Below, in pieces: positions 39,342-50,100 of a stretch of 64,000 bases of DNA. Numbering within the stretch: position 1 is the stretch's first letter; each line of letters starts with the position of its first letter. The position numbers and the translations under genes are program-made. The notes beneath the pieces were generated by a model that saw only the letters and a program-made list of their open reading frames with translations, had not been told where the DNA came from and searched no databases. The stretch is taken from assembly GCA_028583405.1 (NCBI GenBank), contig JAPTMU010000269.1, positions 1 to 64,000 on the forward strand. Direction: 5' to 3'. The DNA comes from Pogonophryne albipinna (taxonomy: Eukaryota; Chordata; Actinopteri; Perciformes; Artedidraconidae).

Positions 39342-42300
39342 CCTCCTCTGGTTCTGACCCGTCCCCTGGTGTTCTGTAGCTTCTGACCCGTCCCCTTGTG
39401 TTCTGTAGCTTCTGACCCGTCCCCTTGTGTTCTGTAGCTTCTGACCCGTCCCCTGGTGTTCTGTAGCTTCTGACCCGTCCCCTGGTGTTCTGTAGCTTCT
39501 GACCCGTCCCCTTGTGTTCTGTAGCTTCTGACCCGTCCCCTTGTGTTCTGTAGCTTCTGACCCGTCCCCTGGTGTTCTGTAGCTTCTGACCCGTCCCCTT
39601 GTGTTCTGTAGCTTCTGACCCGTCCCCTGGTGTTCTGTAGCTTCTGACCCGTCCCCTGGTGTTCTGTAGCTTCTGACCCGTCCCCTGGTGTTCTGTAGCT
39701 TCTGACCCGTCCCCTTGTGTTCTGTAGCTTCTGACCCGTCCCCTGGTGTTCTGTAGCTTCTGACCCGTCCCCTTGTGTTCTGTAGCTTCTGACCCGTCCC
39801 CTGGTGTTCTGTAGCTTCTGACCCGTCCCCTGGTGTTCTGTAGCTTCTGACCCGTCCCCTGGTGTTCTGTAGCTTCTGACCCGTCCCCTTGCGTTCTGTA
39901 GCTTCTGACCCGTCCCCTTGTGTTCTGTAGCTTCTGACCCGTCCCCTTGTGTTCTGTAGCTTCTGACCCGTCCCCTTATGTTCTGTAGCTTCTGACCCGT
40001 CCCCTGGTGTTCTGTAGCTTCTGACCCGTCCCCTTGTGTTCTGTAGCTTCTGATCCGTCCCCTTGTGTTCTGTAGCTTCTGATCCGTCCCCTTGTGTTCT
40101 GTAGCTTCTGACCCGTCCCCTTGTGTTCTGTAGCTTCTGATCCGTCCCCTTGTGTTCTGTAGCTTCTGACCCGTCCCCTGGTGTTCTGTAGCTTCTGACC
40201 CGTCCCCTTGTGTTCTGTAGTTTCTGACCCGTCCCCTTGTGTTCTGTAGCTTCTGACCCGTCCCCTGGTGTTCTGTAGCTTCTGACCCGTCCCCTGGTGT
40301 TCTGTAGCTTCTGACCCGTCCCCTTGTGTTCTGTAGCTTCTGACCCGTCCCCTTGTGTTCTGTAGCTTCTGACCCGTCCCCTTGTGTTCTGTAGCTTCTG
40401 ACCCGTCCCCTGGTGTTCTGTAGCTTCTGACCCGTCCCCTGGTGTTCTGTAGCTTCTGACCCGTCCCCTTGCGTTCTGTAGCTTCTGACCCGTCCCCTGG
40501 TGTTCTGTAGCTTCTGACCCGTCCCCTTGTGTTCTGTAGCTTCTGACCCGTCCCCTTGTGTTCTGTAGCTTCTGACCCGTCCCCTTGTGTTCTGTAGCTT
40601 CTGACCCGTCCCCTTGTGTTCTGTAGCTTCTGACCCGTCCCCTGGTGTTCTGTAGCTTCTGACCCGTCCCCTGGTGTTCTGAAGCTTCTGACCCGTCCCC
40701 TGGTGTTCTGTAGCTTCTGACCCGTCCCCTTGCGTTCTGTAGCTTCTGACCCGTCCCCTTGCGTTCTGTAGCTTCTGACCCGTCCCCTTGCGTTCTGTAG
40801 CTTCTGACCCGTCCCCTTGCGTTCTGTAGCTTCTGACCCGTCCCCTTGTGTTCTGTAGCTTCTGACCCGTCCCCTTGTGTTCTGTAGCTTCTGACCCGTC
40901 CCCTTGTGTTCTGTAGCTTCTGACTCGTCCCCTTGTGTTCTGTAGCTTCTGACCCGTCCCCTTGTGTTCTGTAGCTTCTGACCCGTCCCCTTGTGTTCTG
41001 TAGCTTCTGACCCGTCCCCTTGTGTTCTGTAGCTTCTGACCCGTCCCCTTGTGTTCTGTAGCTTCTGACCGTCCCCTGGTGTTCTGTAGCTTCTGACCCG
41101 TCCCCTTGCGTTCTGTAGCTTCTGACCCGTCCCCTGGTGTTCTGTAGCTTCTGACCCGTCCCCTTGCGTTCTGTAGCTTCTGACCCGTCCCCTTGAGTTC
41201 TGTAGCTTCTGACCCGTCCCCTTGTGTTCTGTAGCTTCTGACCCGTCCCCTGGTGTTCTGTAGCTTCTGACCCGTCCCCTTGTGTTCTGTAGCTTCTGAC
41301 CCGTCCCCTTGTGTTCTGTAGCTTCTGACCCGTCCCCTGGTGTTCTGTAGCTTCTGACCCGTCCCCTGGTGTTCTGTAGCTTCTGACCCGTCCCCTGGTG
41401 TTCTGTAGCTTCTGACCCGTCCCCTTGTGTTCTGTAGCTTCTGACCCGTCCCTTGTGTTCTGTAGCTTCTGACCCGTCCCCTTGTGTTCTGTAGCTTCTG
41501 ACCCGTCCCCTGGTGTTCTGTAGCTTCTGACCCGTCCCCTGGTGTTCTGTAGCTTCTGACCCGTCCCCTTGCGTTCTGTAGCTTCTGACCCGTCCCCTGG
41601 TGTTCTGTAGCTTCTGACCCGTCCCCTTGTGTTCTGTAGCTTCTGACCCGTCCCCTTGTGTTCTGTAGCTTCTGACCCGTCCCCTTGTGTTCTGTAGCTT
41701 CTGACCCGTCCCCTTGTGTTCTGTAGCTTCTGACCCGTCCCCTTGCGTTCTGTAGCTTCTGACCCGTCCCCTGGTGTTCTGAAGCTTCTGACCCGTCCCC
41801 TGGTGTTCTGTAGCTTCTGACCCGTCCCCTTGCGTTCTGTAGCTTCTGACCCGTCCCCTTGCGTTCTGTAGCTTCTGACCCGTCCCCTTGCGTTCTGTAG
41901 CTTCTGACCCGTCCCCTTGCGTTCTGTAGCTTCTGACCCGTCCCCTTGTGTTCTGTAGCTTCTGACCCGTCCCCTGGTGTTCTGTAGCTTCTGACCTCGT
42001 CCCCTTGTGTTTCTGTAGCTTCTGACCCGTCCCCTTGTGTTCTGTAGCTTCTGACCCGTCCCCTTGTGTTCTGTAGCTTCTGACCCGTCCCCTTTGTGTT
42101 CTGTAGCTTCTGACCCGTCCCCTTGTGTTCTGTAGCTTCTGACCCGTCCCCTGGTGTTCTGTAGCTTCTGACCCGTCCCCTTGCGTTCTGTAGCTTCTGA
42201 CCCGTCCCCTTGCGTTCTGTAGCTTCTGACCCGTCCCCTTGTGTTCTGTAGCTTCTGACCCGTCCCCCTTGTGTTCTGTAGCTTCTGACTCGTCCCCTTG

Positions 42301-44150
42301 TGTTCTGTAGCTTCTGACCCGTCCCCTTGTGTTCTGTAGCTTCTGACTCTCTGTACCCGCTCCCCCCTTGTGTTCTGTAGCTTCTGACCCGTCCCCTTGT
42401 GTTCTGTAGCTTCTGACTCGTCCCCTTGTGTTCTGTAGCTTCTGACCCGTCCCCTTGTGTTCTGTAGCTTCTGACCCGTCCCCTTGTGTTCTGTAGCTTC
42501 TGACCCGTCCCCTTGTGTTCTGTAGCTTCTGACCCGTCCCTTGCGTTCTGTAGCTTCTGACCCGTCCCCTTGTGTTCTGTAGCTTCTGACCCGTCCCCTG
42601 GTGTTCTGTAGCTTCTGACCCGTCCCCTTGCGTTCTGTAGCTTCTGACCCGTCCCCTTGTGTTCTGTAGCTTCTGACCCGTCCCCTTGTGTTCTGTAGCT
42701 TCTGACCCGTCCCCTTGTGTTCTGTAGCTTCTGACCCGTCCCCTTGTGTTCTGTAGCTTCTGACCCGTCCCCTGGTGTTCTGTAGCTTCTGACCCGTCCC
42801 CTTGCGTTCTGTAGCTTCTGACCCGTCCCTGGTGTTCTGTAGCTTCTGACCCGTCCCCTTGCGTTCTGTAGCTTCTGACCCGTCCCCTTGTGTTCTGTAG
42901 CTTCTGACCCGTCCCCTGGTGTTCTGTAGCTTCTGACCCGTCCCCTTGTGTTCTGTAGCTTCTGACCCGTCCCCTTGTGTTCTGTAGCTTCTGACCCGTC
43001 CCCTGGTGTTCTGTAGCTTCTGACCCGTCCCCTGGTGTTCTGAAGCTTCTGACCCGTCCCCTGGTGTTCTGTAGCTTCTGACCCGTCCCCTTGCGTTCTG
43101 TAGCTTCTGACCCGTCCCCTTGCGTTCTGTAGCTTCTGACCCGTCCCCTTGCGTTCTGTAGCTTCTGACCCGTCCCCTTGTGTTCTGTAGCTTCTGACCC
43201 GTCCCCTTGTGTTCTGTAGCTTCTGACCCGTCCCCTTGTGTTCTGTAGCTTCTGACTCGTCCCCTTGTGTTCTGTAGCTTCTGACCCGTCCCCTTGTGTT
43301 CTGTAGCTTCTGACCCGTCCCCTTGTGTTCTGTAGCTTCTGACCCGTCCCCTTGTGTTCTGTAGCTTCTGACCCGTCCCCTTGTGTTCTGTAGCTTCTGA
43401 CCCGTCCCCTGGTGTTCTGTAGCTTCTGACCCGTCCCCTTGCGTTCTGTAGCTTCTGACCCGTCCCCTGGTGTTCTGTAGCTTCTGACCCGTCCCCTTGC
43501 GTTCTGTAGCTTCTGACCCGTCCCCTTGAGTTCTGTAGCTTCTGACCCGTCCCCTTGTGTTCTGTAGCTTCTGACCCGTCCCCTGGTGTTCTGTAGCTTC
43601 TGACCCGTCCCCTGGTGTTCTGTAGCTTCTGACCCGTCCCCTTGTGTTCTGTAGCTTCTGACCCGTCCCCTTGTGTTCTGTAGCTTCTGACCCGTCCCCT
43701 GGTGTTCTGTAGCTTCTGACCCGTCCCCTGGTGTTCTGTAGCTTCTGACCGTCCCCTGGTGTTCTGTAGCTTCTGACCCGTCCCCTTGTGTTCTGTAGCT
43801 TCTGACCCGTCCCCTTGTGTTCTGTAGCTTCTGACCCGTCCCCTGTGTTCTGTAGCTTCTGACCCGTCCCTGGTGTTCTGTAGCTTCTGACCCGTCCCCT
43901 GGTGTTCTGTAGCTTCTGACCCGTCCCCTTGCGTTCTGTAGCTTCTGACCCGTCCCCTGTGTGTTCTGTAGCTTCTGACCCGTCCCCTTGTGTTCTGTAG
44001 CTTCTGACCCGTCCCCTTGTGTTCTGTAGCTTCTGACCCGTCCCCTTGTGTTCTGTAGCTTCTGACCCGTCCCCTTGGTGTTCTGTAGCTTCTGACCCGT
44101 CCCCTTGTGTTCTGTAGCTTCTGACCCGTCCCCTTGTGTTCTATAGCTTC
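39342..44150 (+). repeat. 29-bp intergenic satellite-like array (~165 units)
   Basis: Units of CTTCTGACCCGTCCCC followed by TTGTGTTCTGTAG, with variants TGGTG, TTGCG and TTGAG. Because 29 is not a multiple of 3 and no phase contains a stop on the minus strand, it yields a spurious 1409-codon reverse frame. Rare variants (GTTCTGAAGC at 40681, 41781 and 43042) recur at about 1.1-1.3 kb, indicating block duplications inside the array. Confidence 0.97.
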
Positions 44151-44240
44151 TGCATAGTCTCAAACCCTCAAAGTGCACCCTGTAGGGAACACTCTGACAC
44201 AGCATGGAGCTCCCTGAAACTCAGCCTTATCTTTCCTCAG

Positions 44241-44565
<325 letters not shown>

Positions 44566-44795
44566 TCCGCGGTGTCTCGCAGACCCCTCGCAGCAACCAG
44601 GAAACGACCCCAGTAATCCAGCTCTCACTGTCCGCTCCTCGAGCCTCACAGGGCGGAGCAGCGAGCCCCCCAACGTCCCCCCAAAACGGCCCCCAGACCC
44701 CACGCAGCATTCTCATCTGTCATCACTGGAGTCATTTCCTGGTTGCTAACAAACGCCATTGTAAAACATGATCACTGATGTTCCGCTGTAACGGT

Positions 44796-44935
44796 GGTGG
44801 ACTCATCAGAACAGAGTGGGCGAGCTGACCAATCAGAGCAGAGTGGGCGAGTTGACCAATCAGAGCACAGTGGGCGAGCTGACCAATCAGAGCAGAGTGG
44901 GCGAGCTGACCAATCAGAGCACAGTGGGCTCACCG
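44796..44935 (+). repeat. 27-bp CCAAT-box array
   Basis: Five units of AGAGTGGGCGAGCTGACCAA followed by TCAGAGC, about 600 bp upstream of the putative man2a1 promoter. Confidence 0.92.
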
Positions 44936-45078
44936 AGGGGGGGGCAGGAGCTCCAACAAGCTGTGCAGGACAGAGAGTGAATACACAGACTACACAGAGA
45001 TGCTGTGAGAAACCAATGTGAGTTTCTATTTATTGATCTGTTACAGCATTTAGGAGGTGGAATAAAGTTTGAACAATA

Positions 45079-45122
45079 AAATAAACAGCAGATATAGATT
45101 TATCTATATCTGCTGTTTATTT
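45079..45122. repeat. perfect inverted repeat (hairpin), intergenic
   Basis: Arms of 21 bases (AAATAAACAGCAGATATAGA plus T) with a 2-base loop TT. Confidence 0.92.
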
Positions 45123-45404
45123 GATATATATTTATATATCTACAGTAGAAAACACACATCATAAAGAATATAAAATATCCTGCATTTATTACAGAAAGCA
45201 GCAGAAATATACATTTCTATATTTGTATATTTATATATTAATGTATTAATATATTAATATATTTATATATTAACATTTAGACATTCTTTCAGTAATTGAG
45301 TATCTAAACGATAGAAGTACTTTTCCTGAAGTGATCTGAGTACTTTTTAAAGTACTTTTTAAACTACATTTAATGGGATTTAAGGACCTCCTCCTAAAGA
45401 CGTC

Positions 45405-45640
45405 ATTTCCTGGCCGGAAGTGTCGGCAGCGCCGAGTCAGCTGAACCAAACCGGAAGCAAAACAAACAGCAGAGCTCGTGCACAAACGCTCCGACAGACT
45501 TCAACGTTTTTAATTATATTAACTTTAATAATTAAGAACTTTTTTTATTTGAGTTTCTTCCCGCGGGAATTTGTGTCATCGCACTGGACGAACAGCACGC
45601 GACACTCTGCAGCAGCAACGCGGAAGTGCAGTGAGGCAAG
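45405..45640 (+). promoter_or_regulatory. man2a1: putative man2a1 promoter and non-coding first exon
   Basis: Locally CpG-rich, with CCGGAAGT-type ETS sites at 45414 and 45452 and GCGGAAGTGCAGTGAGG at the end, where CA|GTGAGG could be a donor. The coding exon begins exactly at an acceptor (TTTCCAG|ATG, 47047), so a non-coding upstream exon is expected. The assignment is inferred only from position and composition. Confidence 0.35.
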
Positions 45641-45659
45641 TTTGAATTTTAATATGAAG

Positions 45660-46174
45660 TTTAGCCATTATCGTTAAGCCCGTTTGAGCTGCGCGCGCAG
45701 CTTCTGGCTCTGATTACAGAAGACTTTATAATAAATAATCTTTATTTATATATGTTCAGGAATAATGTTCAGGAATAAAAGCCGTTTATTGAATTACAAA
45801 CGGTTTTTATTAAATTATTATTAAAGAAGCTGAGAGACACGCCACAGTTAATTATTTAAAGATCTTTAACTAATAAAGATTAAAGTTGACCCTTCAGTAA
45901 GATCTCACTAACTCAAAATAACACCTGAAGTGAACATGATGTTACTAAACACTTTAAATGAAGAAGAAACAGATACATGTCTTGATTTTGAAATTATTAA
46001 CATTTTAAAGATGTTTTTTAAGAATATTTTATGTCCAGAAAAAATTCAAATATTTAAAACGAAAAATAAAATATCTTTAAATCTTTATGTTTCGTAAAGA
46101 TTATAATATTTGTAATGTTTTTTTTTAATGCTTTAAATATTCAAATGTTATTAAATCATATTTAGTATTTAGAT
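45660..46174 (+). other. AT-rich sequence
   Basis: No gene or repeat recognised. Confidence 0.5.
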
Positions 46175-47006
46175 CAGTGGTTCTCAACTGGTGGGTCGCG
46201 GACCCGTTTCGGGTGGGTCGCGGACCCGTTTCGGGTGGGTCGCGGACCCGTTTCGGGTGGGTCGCGGATGTGAGTGAAGAAAATAAACTTTTATAGGTAA
46301 GCCAGTTTATTAGTATATAAGTGCTCTGTAATAATCTTTGCTGATGTTTTCTCGAGTCTTCTGGCCAATCAGAATCAAGAGTGTTGCCGGAAGTCCCCAC
46401 GGAGAATAACTTAGCGGTAGAACTATTCTTTATACATCCATGGGTACAACTTCAGATAACAATGAACACATAATGAACTATGACCCCCAGTTTGATGATT
46501 GACAGGTCACAGAACAATGGGGGCTATCTCCCCTCACCCACAAAGTACTTCACACAGACCCTCCCCTCTTCTCTCTGTGAGCAGCAGCGAGCTGTCAGAA
46601 CAACGTGAAACACAAACAATGGCATCAACTATTATTAATATGTCGGATAGCAATAGATTTATTTATTTTCTTCTCAGAGTACCAGAATGCGTAGTTTATA
46701 TGTTAGTATGTATAGAAATCTCCTGGGGGAGAATCCCCCCAGACCCCCTGCTGGGGTTGGGTTTCAGCATGTGGGCCTTTTGATACCGTGCAGCTTTGAT
46801 TCCATCATCTCATGAACCCTTTAAAGCGTTCTTCAGTTCTGTGAAGGGATGTGTGCACTGCACTTCACTTCCATATAGTCTGCTGAGAAGCGTATATATT
46901 ACAGCACCATTTGGTGTTCAATAGATTTGAGTGGTTAGAAATTTCGGGTCGCGATTTATTGCCAAGGAAAAAGTGTGTCCGAGGCCGGACCAGCTGAGAC
47001 CCCCTG
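46175..47006. mobile_element. probable hAT-like non-autonomous element immediately upstream of the man2a1 coding start
   Basis: Left end CAGTGGTTCTCAACTGG with a 22-bp GGTGGGTCGCGGACCCGTTT repeat. The right end CCAGCTGAGACCCCCTG matches the complement of the left at 13 of 17 positions. The flanking 8-mers agree only at 5 of 8, so any target duplication has decayed. It ends 41 bases before the ATG. Confidence 0.5.
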
Positions 47007-47047
47007 CTCTAAATGTCTTAGCTATATTAATATCACCGTGTTTCCAG

Positions 47048-47176
47048 ATGAAGAGGAAGCGGCTGCTCGCGCTCTTTGTGGGCGGAGTCTTCATCGCCGC
47101 CGTGATGTCACTGCATCGCATGCTGGAGCAGGGGGCGGAGCCTCAGCAGGAAGCACCTGCAGGACAGGGGGACCAG
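47048..47176 (+). CDS. man2a1: man2a1 coding exon 1
   Basis: Starts at the ATG directly after TTTCCAG. Encodes the cytoplasmic tail, the signal anchor and the stem start; ends GGGGACCAG before donor GTGAGC (phase 0). Confidence 0.88.
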
Positions 47177-50100
47177 GTGAGCCCCCCCCGTAAACAATAT
47201 ATACATAGAAATGCTTACAATAACAACGAGACTATGCTACGCTGCTGCTAAGCGTTAGCAACAGCTGCTTCACCCTCCCAATAGCTTGGTTTCAGTCACG
47301 TGACTTCTACGACGCGCGAAATTCAAGTGGAGGTCAGGAAGTGAAAACGCAATCATTCATCAACGCAGGAATCATGGAGGACACCGACTATGTCAAACAA
47401 TTAAATGAACCTGCACGCCGCAGATATCGTGAAAAAATCACAGCACACATCGGATACGATCCGTATCAGCTGAAAAAGAGCGACTTTTCTCGTGATTTAT
47501 CAGATTCGCCCGCTGTCGAGGCGATGGATATCACCAGCTACCTCGTCCTTCATACCTCCTACTACACGGCTGGCCAAATGAAAGCGTATAAAAGCCTGGA
47601 AGCTTTCAACTACTTTGTGTGTGGATGGGTGAATGACCTCGACACCAAAAAGGCATTAAACAAATGTCGCCTTGTTTTTGCCCGGGTGAGTGTTAACTAC
47701 CTATACCTTCTTACCTCTAAGAAGCATTATTAGGAGACATCTAGCTAGCTAACTTTAGCTACATGGACTCATGTAAGGCAGTGTTACAGCTGTCGCCTTG
47801 CCTTCAGCATTAACTGGCCTGTGAGTGTTCTGTGTGTGTGTATATATATGTGTAGTATGTGTGTTATGATTACATGTAGGTACTATGGTTACCGCGTCGG
47901 CGACGTTGTTTCGCATAGACTGTATATATAATCGGTGGTAACCGAGGCTAACCGTGGGAGCCCAGTCTACCGACTCAACGTCACCCAAAGCGCTAGGGCA
48001 CCCTAAAAAGTCCCAACAAAGTCCATATTAGACTACAGGTAACTTAAACATGATCAGTATTACTAAGTAAATAAGCATTTAACCACAACCCAATAATACA
48101 TAAACAAAGCCACAAAAACCAAGTTAGCTAATACCTCTGATGAAGTGGTCGCTGCAGACACGTGCATTAGACGACTCTGCTCCTCCCGACCGCAGATGTA
48201 GGTTTGAAAGCCATTTTTTCCGGCGTTCTTCGGTTAGCTTCTTAAATTGCTCAGCTTTATGGACGACAACCTTCGGCACTCGGTAAAACCTCTTGTTTTT
48301 CTCTCGGCCGGATCGATTGGAACAACCGTAAACTACACAACACACCGGCATTTTCACAATGGTAACAGCAGCTAGATCCTCTGTAGAAAATTACTTCCTG
48401 ACCTCCAATGGAATTTTGCGCCAAAGGAACGCAGCGGTGTGACGTCAAGTGAAACCAAGCTATTGAATTATTAAATATGAAACGTGTCCCTCGGGTTACC
48501 GCAGAACAATACCTTCCTCCCCTTTATTCTATAATAACGCTTCACTTCCATTACTTTTTGATTTCTGGAGTTTTTAGTTTGTATACGCTTTCTGATGACA
48601 TCACTTCCTGTCTGCAGGATTTGTCCCGCCTCGCTCAGAAGATTGACAGGTTGGAGCGTCTCCTTAGCGACAACAACCGTCTGGTTGCTACGCTACGAGA
48701 CTCTCTGCTACACCCTAAAGGGGACAATAGAGGAGGAGCCAATGTAAGCTCCGCCCACAGCCCAGCTGACCCGCTGCCTGGCTGTCGATTGGCCGACGAG
48801 ACGAAGGGCGGAGCCGACGAAGTGCAGGTTAGCTTAGCAGATGCTAACAGATGTTTTGTTGTAAAAGCTGGTTTATCGTTTTTCACTTTCTGCTGAAATT
48901 TCTTCTGTTTTCTTTATTTTTAAGATATTTTAGACATTTTTCATTTATTTATTATATTTATTAATATTTATTTACATCATTTCTGGATATTCTGGATATG
49001 TTTAAGTGTGTGTGTGACAGACTGTGTGTGTGACAGACTGTGTGTGTGACAGTGTGTATTAAGTGTGTGTTCCCGTCAGCTGCTGGATGTTTACGATCGG
49101 CTCCCGTTCGATAACCCTCCCGGCGGCGTCTGGAAACAAGGCTTTGATATCCGTTACCAAGGAGACGAGTGGGACGAGACGCCGCTGGAGGTGATCCTGG
49201 TGCCGCACTCTCACAACGACCCCGGTAACCATAACAACGTAACGTTAACGACGTAACGTTAACGACGTAGCGCTAACGACGTAGCGCTAACGACGTAACG
49301 CTAACGACGTAACGCTAACGACGTAGCGCTAACGACGTAGCGCTAACGACGTAACGCTAACGACGTAACTCTCAAAACGTCATTTCACGACGTAACGCTA
49401 ACGATGGAATGTGATTTTGTGTCTGACATCACTGCTGCTTCCTGTCCACGCTCCGTCCCACCTGTTTATTTATAAACTCATTATAAATAAAGTTTTGCCG
49501 TGTTTCAGGCTGGCTGAAGACGTTTGATAATTATTATCACGACCAGACGAAACACATCCTCAACAACATGCTGACCAAACTGTCTGAGGACAGCAGGTAC
49601 AACCGCTTATCAAGTAACACCTCCTTTCCACTTCCTGTCAGGTTTCCTGTCTGACTTCCTGTCAGGTTTCCTGTCTGGGACCCCTTGGTTTTAAAAACAT
49701 TTTAATTTTCATTAACTCTATTGGACAATAGTGTCTTATAACACAACAAGTAGATTAATGTGTAATTGATGATGTTATCAGCTTCCTGTCATCAGCTTCC
49801 AGTCTCTAGCTTCCTGTCATCAGCTTCCTGTCTCTAGCTTCCTGTCATCAGCTTCCTGTCTCTAGCTTCCTGTCATCAGCTTCCTGTCTCCAGCTTCCTG
49901 TCTCTAGCTTCCTGTTATCTGCTTCCTGTCTCTAGCTTCCTGTCATCAGCTTCCTGTCTCTAGTCTCCTGTTCTCAACTTCCTGTCTCTAGCTTCCTGTC
50001 ATCAGCTTCCTGTCTCTAGCTTCCTGTCATCAGCTTCCTGTCATCAGCTTCCTGTCTCTAGCTTCCTGTCATCAGCATCCTGTCTCTAGCTTCCTGTCTC

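Larger units (their letters stand above)
47279..48465. mobile_element. THAP-bearing DNA transposon derivative with ~70-bp inverted ends, man2a1 intron
   Basis: Ends CAATAGCTTGGTTTCA and TGAAACCAAGCTATTG, with inverted similarity extending to a shared TGGAGGTCAGGAAGT. Two gene starts point inward: 47374-47683 (+) and 48357-48124 (-). No clear target duplication is visible. No transposase core is present, so this is an internally deleted, non-autonomous copy. Confidence 0.75.

Noticed and set aside
39976..44205. 1409-codon reverse-strand open frame
   Set aside because: Pure product of the 29-bp array; periodic peptide, no family resemblance, no start or flanking signals.
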